Shown: positions 48,923-58,115 of the stretch, piece by piece
Layout: the number at the start of each line of letters is the position of its first letter
Numbering within the stretch: position 1 is the stretch's first letter
NCBI RefSeq assembly: GCF_037325665.1
Contig: NC_090255.1
Location: 5,848,390 to 5,912,389 of the forward strand
Direction of reading: 5' to 3'
Source of the DNA: Littorina saxatilis
Lineage: Eukaryota > Mollusca > Gastropoda > Littorinimorpha > Littorinidae
DNA: 64,000 nucleotides
Made by a program: the position numbers and the translations under genes
The notes under the pieces: model-generated
What the model saw: the letters and a program-made list of their open reading frames with translations, nothing else
Told to the model about the DNA's origin: nothing
The model's database searches: none

Positions 48923-51900
48923 AAAAAAAAAAAAAAAAAAAGGAAAAATACTGAAAATAAAACAAAATACGGTTTATTTTTTTCAAAAATACGGAAAATA
49001 CGGAAAATACGGAGAATTTTCATGCCTGCTATAATGTCACGTGGGAAATATTGTCACATGGGGAAAACGTTCAGGCCAGTGACAAGCGAGGGGGCGTGTC
49101 TCAAACACGTGTACAGGAAGCGCATGGCAATGTTTGTCGGCGCAAAAGCAAGGGGAATCACTCTTTCACAACCCATACAAACCCGACACAGTTCTTTACG
49201 GAATTCGTCTTTTATCAACATTTTTATTTTGACTTACCCATCGGCCGAAGTAGAGCCAGTAGGGCTGATCGGGAGACTTGCTGCCTTCGTGACCATAGTA
49301 CTCCAGGAGGTGAAAGCTGTGGTCGGGCGCTTTTAGGTTGATCTTCCCTTGGAACTTGGGTAAGCACTGAAGCAAGGCCTGAAAAATTGTTCAAGAAAAA
49401 CGTTCAGCCCGAAAGCCTGATTCTATATTTTTGGCTCTTCATTCCCTTTTCTTGTATACCTTGTGCTGCACAAAAGACTGATCACAGAATTCCTCCACCC
49501 CCGTTTTTTGTTTCTGAGTCTCTCTTCCTGATATTGAACATGCTGTTATCAACATCACAGGGGCCAACAAAAATCAATCCATTTTACAATTGATTTTCTT
49601 CCCCTGAATTCATGACAAGTTTCACTATCAAATTCACAAGCAACTTTTTTTTTTAAACACTATGTTCATGTATACAGAAAATATAACAGATACAAAGAGA
49701 AGAAAAAAAGGAAGAAGCAAAAAAAAGGTGCCAAACTCAGAAAAATTACCACTTATGGACACTCCCCCCCCCCCCCCCCAAATTTAAGACTAAGACTTCC
49801 TCATTTCTTGGATGTTTAAAACTGTACCTCCACTTCAAAACTACCTCCCTTTAAATACCTGAATTTGTTTAGATTGTTCAAGGTTGTAAAAGAGGTTCCA
49901 TTGTATTGATTGTCACCTCTATCCTGTCCACTTTGCTGGCCTGAGGCAGTCGTTTGTTGAAACCCTCGATTTGAAATCTGAAGGTGGAGTCTGCAGCAAC
50001 TGTCTGCAACAAGCAGTGCCAACAACACTCATACACAAAATAACAGGAAATACAGTCAAGAATGGAGTCTGCAGCAACTGTCTGAAACAAGCAGTGCCAA
50101 CAACACTCATACAAACAAACAAAATAACAGGAAATAAGAATAAGAATAAGAATAAGAATACTTTATTATCTCATAGAGAAATTCAGGCGTGGTACATAAC
50201 AATAATACAAACAGGACATTGTTTTTACATAAGACATATAGCACTATATAACAGGGCAGGTTATAAACACACCTCCCACATACCTCTCTGGCCATTCCTT
50301 GCATTGTGCTTACGCATTCAGTCATGAACACATCCATGTCTCACTTACACATCGCACACATGGACATTCTTATACGCTCAACTTACCCATTCACACATGG
50401 ACATTCGACCACGCTCCACTTACACATTCTTATACGCTCCACTTACACATTCACACATGGGCATTCTTATATGCTCCACTTACACATTCCCACATGGACA
50501 TTCTTATATGCTCCACTTACACATTCCCACATGGACATTCGACTACGCAGTCAAGTATATAAAGGTGATGTACTTTCAAACTCTTATCAGGGATGGCCAA
50601 ATCTCAAAATGTTAACTCCAAAGCCGGGCGAGTAACATCAAGAAAGTCACTAGCCCAGCACACATTTCGCTGGCCCGGTACATACCACTGTTGATCTGCA
50701 GTGTTTATATTGCTTTAAAACTTGATATTACAATCAAAAGGGTCGCATTTTACCAGAATTTTCATTTGCCAGCCGGGCGGTTTAGCCCGGCGGATTTTTT
50801 TAATCGCCCCTTGCGATCAGGCGGACGATTTGGCCATCCCTGCTTTTAATTTACTGAACAGGGTTCAAAAACTGCTGGAATCATCCTTCCCCAGGTTTGT
50901 ATAGATCTTCTCCCCACCATTACCCTTAAAGCCCCGATGAATCCCCCCCCCCCCCCCCCCCCAGCTCCTGTATAGTATGCAGACCTTTAAAACACCTGCT
51001 GTCCACAATGCTACCTATGACGCATATAATTATATCTGTATTAAGTTCTACTGGCTACCTACAATGTTTGAGCCTTAATAACTTGGAAAACTCGCAGTAG
51101 TTTCTTTGCTAAGGCAAAAAAAAAAAAAGGTCTGTTTACGGTAACATAGGCCAAAAAAATAGGGTCGGTAGGTCGGGATTTTTTTTTTCCCCAAAAAAAC
51201 CATATTTTTACGTTATTTTGCAAAAAAAAACAATTTTTTTAAATTTTTTTTTCCAAATGCCAAAAAAAAGTCAAGGGTCGCGCAAAAAAAATAGGGTCGG
51301 TCAGTAAACAGACTATTTTTTTTTTTTGGCCTAACAAAATTTTCAAGTTTTGAATTGAAAGTTACTTTCCATGCAATGGGGGTAAATGGGTTAAAATTAA
51401 ATCTTTTGACAAGTAAAACAAGAGAATTCACCAATATTTTTTTTATTTTTCTATAAGTAGATACCAATAATTTATCACCTTACCTTCTTTGCATCTGGCA
51501 GTTTGTTCAGGTCTGCGCACAACTCGGGCAGTGTGCGTCCTTCTGCCATTAGTTCATACAGGGATCTGAAATGATCAACACAATGATAATGAAAATAATG
51601 AATATACTTAAATGGCGCAAATCCTAAAAAAGTACCGAGCGCCGTACAAAATCATACACAAATAAATACTTCTGTGCACAATGTCATACTCCTGCAAGCA
51701 CTGAAAAGTCAAATTTTAAGACTCATATCAGATAATTCATTTCTTTTCTTGTGTGAGAACACTCTCTCTTAGACTTCGACTTTCCCTTTTTTTACAGTGG
51801 AACCCCCTTTTATTAGATTGAAGATTCCCCCCCCCCCCCCCCCCCTTTTACTACATGTAGTGTATTTGTTGTTTTAGTGATAATGTGATAATGTATATAA

Positions 51901-54900
51901 ACATCTAGGGCTGTTTTCAGTATTGTTGATGACGGGCGCTGTGGCGTGGTGGTAAGACGTTGGCCTCCTAATCGGAAGGTCGAGGGTTCGAATCCCGGCC
52001 GCGGCCGCCTGGTGGGTTAAGTGTGGAGATTTTTCCGATCTCCCAGGTCAACTTATGTGCAGACCTGCTAGTGACTTATCCCCCTTCGTGTGTACACGCA
52101 AGAACAAGACCAAGTGCGCACGTAAAAGATCCTGTAATCCATGTCAGAGTTTGGTGGGTTATAGAAACACGAAAATACCCAGCATGCTTCCTCCGAAAGC
52201 GGCGTATGGCTGCCTAAATGGCGGGGTAAAAACGGTCATACACGTAAAATTCCACTCGTGCAAAAACACGAGTGTACGTGGGAGTTTCAGCCCACGAACG
52301 AAGAAGAAGAAGAAGTATTGTTGATAACATGTTCTGTTTGATTAAGGGTATTCAGCTGGTATTTCCTTGTTTTCACTACCTATTTTATTCATGTTTTTAT
52401 TACTTAGTTAGTGGAAGAATCTTTTGTAATGTATGTTTGATGGTGTATGCTTTTAATTAAGCGTTGCTGACTATGAATGTAGATGTAAATGCTTGTATAA
52501 CTGTGTTTTAATTTTAAATGTGTCAAGCGCAAAGAGCATAATTGTAAAGTTATGATGTTGAGCTATATAAATGCTCATTTATTATATTATTATTATTATT
52601 ACTACTCAGATTTTCATTTCATAATCTAGAGCTGTAAATGTAAGTTGTAACCCCATTTTGAAAACTCCCTTCTTTTTAAGACTGATTTTCTCAGATTTGT
52701 AGAGGTCTTAAACGGGGAGTTTCTCTGTATTAACTCCCTACTCTGTCAGACTGGGTGGCCGAGTGGTAACGCACTTGCGCTCGGAAGCGAGAGGTTGCGA
52801 GTTCGACCCTGGGTCAGGGCGTTAGCAATTTTCTCCCCCCTTTCCTAACCTAGGTGGTGGGTTCAAGTGCTAGTCTTTCGGATGAGACGAAAAACTGAGG
52901 TCCCTTCGTGTACACTACATTGGGATGTGCACGTTAAAGATCCCACAATTGACAAAAGGGTCTTTCCTGGCAAAATTGTATAGGCATAGATAAAAAATGT
53001 CCACCAAAATACCAGTGTGACTTGGAATGGCCGCGAAAAGTAGGATATGCGCCGAAATGGCTGCGATCTGCTGGCCGATGTGAATGCGTGATGTATTGTG
53101 TAAAAAAATTCCATCTCACATGGCATAAATAAATCCCTGCGCCTTGAATAGGTGCGCGATATAAATTGCATAAAATTTTTTATTAAATAAATAAATCCCT
53201 GCGCTTAGAACTGTACCCACGGAATACGCGCGATATAACCCTCATATTGATTGATTGATTGATTGATAATGTCTGTAAATTCACCTTCATTTTAAGCTGA
53301 CTCTGTTGAAAGACACGATTCCTCAGATGTTTAGCGATATTAAATGAGGAGAGAGAGAGAGGTGGGGCTTCACTGTAATCAGTTATTAACTGTACTGACC
53401 TTCCCAAGGTGGCTCTCTGCATGAGTCTCTTTCCATCCTCGTCTGAGCGAAGTCCCACTTCCAGAAAAGGAGACTGAAACAGCACAACACCCAACCATAA
53501 TCTTAAACTCACATTTACATTGACTTTATCATATTAACTGGGTGCTGTGGCCTAGTGGATAAGACATCAGCCTCCCCTGCGGAAGTTTGAGTGTTCTAAT
53601 CCCTGCCATGGTCGCCTGGTGGGTTAAGGGTGGAGATTTGTTCGATCTCCCAGGTCAACTTATGTGCAGACCTGATAGTGCCTTTATCTCCCTTCATGTG
53701 TACACGCAAGCACAAGACCAGGTGAGCACGAAAAAGATCCTGTAATCCATATCAGAGTTCGGTAGGTTATAGAAACACAAAAATACCCAGCATGCTTCCA
53801 CTCGTGCAAAATCATGAGTGAACGTGGGACTGGGAGTTTCAGCCCATGAACAAAGAAGAAGAAGATCATATCAACTGCCACAGCCAGACATTTTTCATTG
53901 TGTTCCCCCTTGTCAACATCCAAATGACTTGAACAAGTGTTACACTTTATTTCAGTCAGTCAAGAGTATTTTGTCCTAATGAATTCACAGAAGCTTTGAG
54001 TTTGACAGCTGATATCTTTCTCATTGCCTTTGATGTATAATTTATAGCAATTATCAGCTGATAGCACTGACCCCCCCCCCCCCCCCCCTTTTTTTTTTTA
54101 CCAATCAGTTGAAATCAGAACATAGAACCATTAACATGCATGTCCAAATAGAATATTCAATCTTCTTCTCCTGCATATTTGGGCTGCGACTCCCACAGAC
54201 ACTCTCAGGCACCCGTGGGCTTTCAAGTGTATGGCTGTTTTTTCCTCGCCATTTAGATTTACGCAGTCATAGTGACTCCGGTTTGGGAGGATGCATGCTG
54301 TAAGTTTTTGTGTTTCTCCACCGAAATCTGGCACGGAAAAGAATTACAGGATCATTTTTTACTTTTTCACCTGTAAGTGGCAATAATGGTCCCTGAGGAC
54401 TGTGGCTACCAAGGAAAACAAAATAACGTGTAGTTCTGTGTGAATGTAATGACTCATATTAATTATATAATATATACATGTATGTAAGCTATTTACCATA
54501 CCTCTTTGTCATACTTGGTCTCATCAATCTGAATCTGACATCCAACAGTCCTAGCAATGGCCTTCAACTCCTGAAAAAGGAAACATCATCACTTATTTGT
54601 TACACTCTTTTTTTGTGCCGCAGTACAATAACAATCAAACATGGGTTATGCCACAATCATGGTGCAATAACAAAACATAACATAAGCGGCTTAAACTCTT
54701 AGTCTTAGGTTTTTCAGCCTTCGCCTGCTGTGCTGTATAACTATAAATGATGTTTATAATATTGTTGTCCTTGTTTTCTAACTGAGTGCTGCGTATGACC
54801 CTGGGCGATCTCATTCTCAATTAATTTTGAAATTTGTGTATCATTGTAATTTTGTATGGCAGAGTTCTAATCGCATTCCAGATTTCTGCAGAATGTTACC

Positions 54901-56118
54901 AAACTTGGAAAGAGATGTCCTTCGGTTTCTGTTCGTTTGTTTCTTCGTGATCGCTTTTCCCGGACGTCTTCGTCATACTTCCTCTTTTTCCTACACTCCC
55001 TCAATCGGGTACTGTGACTGTGTCCTTAGGAAATGACGAGCAAGTAAAACCACAAACTGACAAAGACTTGTCATGTCGTGTGTACACGCAAGCACCAGAC
55101 CAAGTGCGCGCGGAAAAGATCCTGTAATCCATGTCAGAGTTCGGTGGGTTATAGAAACACGATAATACCCAGCATGCCTCCCCCGAAATCGGCGTATGCT
55201 GCCTAAATGGCGGGGTAAATACGGTCATACACGTAATACACCAGTATCTTCAATATGCTGAAGGTGGGTGTGAACTAGAAGAAAAAAGAAGAAGAAGAAG
55301 AAGAAGCCTTCTAAGTCCCAATCTAAGTGCTTGACAGTCAGACTCAACAGAGCAAGAACAACAACTGGCTGGCAACATATCCAGGTTTCCCAATTGCTTC
55401 GTTTCCGGCCGATTTATGTGGAGCACGTGATGCACATAAAAAATATTGGCGGTCTAATGGTAGAAGTGTCGTCTGCGCAATGATCGCGGCGGCTTTCTTG
55501 ACCGCCAAGGACGACCACGCACGTTGTGAGACGTCATTCCTTAGACCTCAATAGGGTCAGACTGAACAACAAGAAAGGGGGTAATCTTGAACTTTAGCGT
55601 GTTAAATTCATAGCTCATAATTCAGAGGCAATTAAGTCTCCAAATTTGTAGAACCTGCACTTGTAATCATAACAAGTCATTTTAGATCCCTTTGAAGTTA
55701 CGGAATGAACTCCGATGAACTGTGCGAATGCATTTCGTTTACATGGGTCAAAGAAGGAATTATCCGTGTGAGAGGACAAGGGAGACAACTCTTTCCAGTA
55801 AATGATGTCCCATGGTTGACAACGTACGCCCTTTTTGGTGCATTTTCGTCGATTGAACAACCAAATTAATTAATTATGCTTAAGTTTGGAGCTCAATCCG
55901 TCAATTAATTTCACGACAAATGTTATTTGGCTTGCTTACATGGACTTGTATCAAAAATAAGTAAAGAATGTCACTGAATTCTGAGCTATGAATTTAACAC
56001 GCTAAAGTCAGTGAAAAAGTAAACATACCGCTAGCTTGAAGTCAAAGTGGTCGTTGGCAAAGTGAAAAATATAGCGCTTCCACGTATCTGCCATGCCTCT
56101 TGCAATGCGCGCAGCCAT
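42131..56118 (-). CDS. TRMT11: tRNA (guanine(10)-N2)-methyltransferase catalytic subunit
   Basis: Thirteen GT-AG exons: 56118-56029, 54570-54502, 53473-53400, 51565-51484, 50003-49917, 49378-49238, 48480-48420, 47414-47238, 46221-46054, 45552-45477, 43968-43837, 43128-43008, 42256-42131. They total 1404 bases, 467 aa, close to human TRMT11 (about 463), and align with it end to end. With TRMT112 the enzyme methylates N2 of G10 in tRNA using S-adenosylmethionine. Residues 1-190 form the THUMP-like tRNA-binding half, ending YFGRWIADGQ. The Rossmann domain has the SAM loop FDPFVGTG (227-234), the acidic GTDIDY (249-254) and the catalytic DPPY (316-319), split across exons 9 and 10. LVYWLPV and LQLVSNCEQ follow, and SFRERYFKA lies near the C-terminus. 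No breaks are seen. Exon 11 has tandem CAG acceptors, and exons 5 and 8 have duplicated borders. Introns hold many SINEs and MITEs. Confidence 0.97.
42346..42533. mobile_element. TA-flanked MITE with CAGTGGAACCCCCC termini, TRMT11 last intron
   Basis: CAGTGGAACCCCCC at the left matches GGGGGGTTCCACTG inverted at the right, with TA on both sides. Inside, GTCTTAAAA and AAATCTGAGAAAATCTGGTC recur. The termini and TA site fit a Tc1/mariner/pogo-type MITE. Fragments of the same family are at 12340-12405, 48597-48645, 51796 and 52650-52740. Confidence 0.85.
42716..42823. repeat. 23-bp minisatellite, about five copies
   Basis: GTGAAATAGTGTTTATATTG plus ATT is repeated nearly identically. Confidence 0.95.
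43167..43209. repeat. (AC)n microsatellite, TRMT11 intron 11
   Basis: About 21 AC units, 39 bases from the start of exon 12 at 43128 on its intron side. Confidence 0.95.
43389..43756 (-). mobile_element. SINE-D with exact 13-bp target-site duplication
   Basis: TTTTACCCCTAAT lies at 43376-43388 and 43757-43769. The body matches 1785-2152 and 47595-47954 closely. It sits in TRMT11 intron 11. Confidence 0.95.
44240..44330. repeat. Fragment of the TGCAGGTGTCCG repeat, TRMT11 intron 10
   Basis: TACAGCAGTCCCTCTCATGA, ACGGACACCC, GTCCGTACATTGCAGGTGTC. A related block, ending CAGGGACTGCTGTA, lies at 45240-45445. These are non-coding remnants. Confidence 0.55.
46518..47200 (-). repeat. Partial duplications of the TRMT11 exon 8 end and donor site
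   Basis: The last part of exon 8 with its donor (plus-strand 47221-47289, ACCAACCTTTAGCGTGGATC) is repeated downstream in the gene at 47112-47180, and again, more diverged, at 46518-46563 plus 47050-47078. The closest copy keeps the donor and the reading of TDIDYMLIHAK but has TAG where exon 8 has TAT (GAY), so it is a non-functional exon end. The farthest copy is split by the element at 46564-47049. Confidence 0.9.
46564..47049. mobile_element. MITE with CAGGGT termini and CCATGACTTT repeats
   Basis: The left end CAGGGTCCCCACTGG and the right end (complement CAGGGTTCGTACAGGTCATG) are flanked by TCGATA on both sides (46558-46563, 47050-47055). The undamaged copies of the target nearby show TCGATA only once, so the 6-bp duplication is certain. 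TTCCATGACTTTCCATGACT units lie near both ends. No transposase frame was recognised. Confidence 0.9.
47595..47954 (-). mobile_element. SINE-D with exact 10-bp target-site duplication, TRMT11 intron 7
   Basis: CTCCAGCATA lies at 47585-47594 and 47955-47964. The tail is short (CTTTATTT on the plus strand) compared with the other copies. Confidence 0.95.
48650..49028. mobile_element. MITE with CAGGCATGAAAA termini, TRMT11 intron 6
   Basis: CAGGCATGAAAA and TTTTCATGCCTG are exact inverted termini, flanked by CTATAAT on both sides (48643-48649, 49029-49035). The core repeats GGCGCGTAGCGCC and related hairpins three times, followed by GGGGGGTCCGG, a T-run and TGCAATTTGGTGCAATCTGG. A poly-A tract of about 60 bases occupies 48884-48941. 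It inserted into the remnant of a CAGTGCAACCCCCC element. Confidence 0.9.
49767..49779. repeat. Poly-C tract, TRMT11 intron 5
   Basis: A short C-run; similar runs lie at 50944-50962, 51829-51845 and 54071-54087 in neighbouring introns. Confidence 0.9.
49983..50138 (-). repeat. 78-bp tandem duplication spanning the TRMT11 exon 5 acceptor
   Basis: TGGAGTCTGCAGCAACTGTC, AAGCAGTGCCAACAACACTC and AAAATAACAGGAAATA occur twice, offset by 78 bases. The working acceptor precedes 50003; its duplicate precedes 50081. Both keep the AG, and on the gene's strand the duplicate reads TTGTTTCAG against TTGTTGCAG. The 26 codons between them are open and in frame with exon 5. Confidence 0.93.
50338..50546. repeat. 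Degenerate ~37-bp minisatellite
   Basis: Units of the form CACTTACACATTCACACATG, GACATTCTTATACGCTC recur about six times with variation. It lies in TRMT11 intron 4. Confidence 0.88.
51111..51340. mobile_element. MITE-1 copy 3, TRMT11 intron 4
   Basis: It opens TAAGGCAAAAA, GGTCTGTTTACGGTAACATA and closes GGGTCGGTCAGTAAACAGAC, TTTTTGGCCTAA. Inner ATAGGGTCGGTAGGTCGG blocks match the other copies. It starts close to the end of exon 4 (51484). Confidence 0.85.
51931..52315 (+). mobile_element. SINE-A reference copy, full length, exact target-site duplication
   Basis: It starts GACGGGCGCTGTGGCGTGGT (A-box-like TGGCGTGGTGG), has the B-box-like GGTTCGAATCC, then a body with GTGTGTACACGCAAGAACAA, AAATGGCGGGGTAAAAACGG and GTGGGAGTTTCAGCCCACGA, and ends in (GAA)n. 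TATTGTTGAT flanks it at 51921-51930 and 52316-52325. It lies in TRMT11 intron 3. Confidence 0.97.
52749..53268 (+). mobile_element. SINE-C reference copy, tRNA-Leu/Ser-like head, double 3' domain
   Basis: The head GACTGGGTGGCCGAGTGGTA, GCGCTCGGAAGCGAGAGG and B-box-like GCGAGTTCGACCC resemble a type II (Leu/Ser) tRNA. The body follows, and then two related 3' domains in series: AAATCCCTGCGCCTTGAATA with GCGCGATATAAATTGC, and AAATCCCTGCGCTTAGAACT with ATACGCGCGATATAA, ending in (ATTG)n. It lies in TRMT11 intron 3. Confidence 0.92.
53540..53864 (+). mobile_element. SINE-A copy with 12-bp target-site duplication, TRMT11 intron 2
   Basis: ATCATATTAACT at 53528-53539 and ATCATATCAACT at 53865-53876 differ by one base. 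The head GGGTGCTGTGGCCTAGTGGA is divergent but recognisable, and an internal part (the GGCGGGGTAAAAACGG block) is deleted. Confidence 0.92.
54161..54352 (-). mobile_element. SINE-A 3' fragment, diverged, TRMT11 intron 2
   Basis: The complement matches the SINE-A 3' half (GATCCTGTAATTC, ACACAAAAACTTAC, AGCATGCATCC, GTGGGAGTCGCAGCCC) with many differences, so it is an old insertion. Confidence 0.72.
55073..55307 (+). mobile_element. SINE-A 3' fragment, TRMT11 intron 1
   Basis: It begins at GTGTGTACACGCAAGCACCA and continues to CGGTCATACACGTAATACAC, then a short foreign stretch and a (GAA)n tail. The head is absent. Confidence 0.85.
55591..56008. mobile_element. MITE with 35-bp termini, beside TRMT11 exon 1
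   Basis: ACTTTAGCGTGTTAAATTCA, TAGCTCATAATTCAG at the left is matched inverted at the right (CTGAATTCTGAGCTATGAAT, TTAACACGCTAAAGT). Its right end is 20 bases from the exon 1 donor at 56028. No coding frame is recognised. Confidence 0.88.
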
Positions 56119-56461
56119 TACTCACACTCTTTGGTGAAGAAAAGTTGTTTTAGTAACTGTGTACTACAAAAAGGTGGATTGGACCAAAATATTTAAACAT
56201 GGTCTTGAATAAACACATGATTGCTCGCAGGGCTGTCTGCGTATTCGCACAAGATAAAGAACAAATGGGAAAAAGAAGTTTGCAATCCTGTGCAACTGGC
56301 AAATATGTTCACAATGAGGCTAAACTGTGCTTAAAGTTGTGGTGTGTGTGTTTGTGTGTTCAGATTAGAGAGAAATTATGAATGATTTGAAGAAATGTAA
56401 ATGACAGAAATGAAGAATAATTAAATTCCGGCTGGGGGCCAGTGGTCCACGTTTTTGTATT
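56119..56461. promoter_or_regulatory. TRMT11: Upstream region of TRMT11 (no defined core promoter)
   Basis: The minus-strand promoter of TRMT11 should lie here. I see no TATA box or other clear element. AT-rich sequence with a GT-rich patch near 56340. Confidence 0.3.
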
Positions 56462-58115
56462 ATTTAAAAACTATCAACTGTGGGCTTCCTACGCCGGAAT
56501 CTCCGGAACTGCCCACAGGAGTGCAGGCGCCTGGCGTACATAACACTCGTCCGATCCACGCTGGAATATGGAGCTACCGTGTGGGACCCTTACCTCCGGC
56601 GGGACATCGACTGGCTGGAGAGAGTTCTGTGCCAAGCAGCCCGCTTTATCACGCGAGACTACAAATCGAGAAGCCCGGGCTGCATCAGCGACATGCTGAA
56701 GAACCTGAACCTCCCCCCCGCTACTGGAAGAGCGCCGCAGGCAGTTAGGGGAAGGGCTCCTAATATGGACCACTTTTTGTTCCATGCTGATAACTAGCTT
56801 GTTTTCTTGCGAAGAAGTTTCATTTTGTGTTTGGTTGTCCTTCTCTCTTAGGTTAACCGTTTGGCCTAATTAGAGTGAAAAAGCTTTGATAGACATTCAG
56901 CAAAAATTAAATACAGAAAAAATCACAAATGGTCCATATTAGGAGCCTGGGCGCCTAATATGGACCAGTGAAGCGGCCTTCACGAATCACTGTAAAAGTC
57001 CCCCTATACTTCAAAATAACATGATACTACTTAGTGTACAAGTCATACTAATTAAAATATGCTTTAGATTTATCTGTTTCGGGTTGATGAGAGCATTATT
57101 TGAAGCACACCAGGAAACTAAAGAAGCTTATCAAAAACAGAGTGAAAATAAGTGAAATTATCAACTTCCACAAAAAGAAGACTTTTTGTTATATTTTTTT
57201 CAAATCTCGAGGGCTAGTTATAGGTTATTTTCAGCAAGCTTCTTAATGAATTAATGAAAATAGCCTTTAGCTTTTGTTTTCTTCGATTTGTTGAAGGTGG
57301 TCCATATTAGGGGACTCGCACATACTTTGAGATTTTGATATTATTTTTTGTTTGCAGTCGGGGTCAACACTGCTAAAATGTAACAAATACGTTCTTAGCT
57401 GTCATATAGCAATTTTTGTGTGATAAAAGCTTTGGTTGTGGACAGAAACGAGTCCGTTTTAGACGGCAAATTTAGAGTGAACGCTGCCAAAAGTGAAAAA
57501 AAGAGAAAAAGCCTAACGGTTTTGAGATTTCTGTTTCTGCAACTGTTTTGACATGTGCAAGTTATCCAGAGAGGGTGAATACAGCGAATAAAACTTTTTT
57601 GAGCGCTCTAGCGCCGTTAGTTTGTCAGAACAGGAGGTGGTCCATATTAGGAGCCCTTCCCCTACGCCTCAACTTCCTCAACAGGATCTCTGAGGGCCTG
57701 ATCCCCGCACTCTCTCCAGACAAGTTTCTCACCCCAGCCGTTAGCGGACGACGGAGTCATCCCCACAAGGTTCCAGGGGTATGAAAGCAGCAATATCATT
57801 GAGCGGCAAGCTGTCAACAACACACGAGGCTTCCGCATCCCCACCTGCAAGACAGACCAGTACAAGAACTCCTTCGTACGGACAGTCGCAGAGTGGAATC
57901 AGCTGAGTGACGCAGACCTTCCAGCACAACCAGCCCAGCCAGCCAGCGCAGCATCTTCAGCGCTGAGACTGCCGTCATCAGGGCTGCCCTAACACTGATC
58001 ACCTGCAGAGCTCAGTAGTTTTATCATTTTAACAAGTCACTAAGAGTGGGAAAGACATTGAAGCGACAGGCCTGACCTGTCCCACCAAAGTGAGGACTTT
58101 TATTGTATTCTAAAT
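56462..58115 (+). mobile_element. LINE reverse-transcriptase 3' end, broken and interrupted
   Basis: The frame near 56477 reads GFLRRNLRNCP, LAYITLVRSTLEYGATVWDP, YLRRDIDWLERVLCQAARFI, a typical C-terminal part of a Jockey/CR1-type LINE reverse transcriptase. It breaks once in a C-run near 56711, after which LLEERRRQL continues. The element at 56748-57662 is inserted in RRRQL-RLNFLNRISEGLIP. A further frame change near 57745 precedes RFQGYESSNIIERQAVNN, GFRIPTCKTDQYKNSFVRTV and AEWNQLSDADLP. Everything upstream (endonuclease, catalytic palm) is missing, so this is a dead 5'-truncated copy. Confidence 0.85.
56748..57662. mobile_element. TA-flanked inverted-repeat element inside the LINE
   Basis: The 26-bp termini GGGGAAGGGCTCCTAATATG plus GACCAC are exact inverted repeats, flanked by TA (56746-56747, 57663-57664). 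Removing it restores the LINE order. CCTAATATGGACC-type motifs recur inside at about 56932-56967 (as a palindrome around GAGCCTGGGCGCC) and 57299. The interior is AT-rich and no transposase was recognised. Confidence 0.92.
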
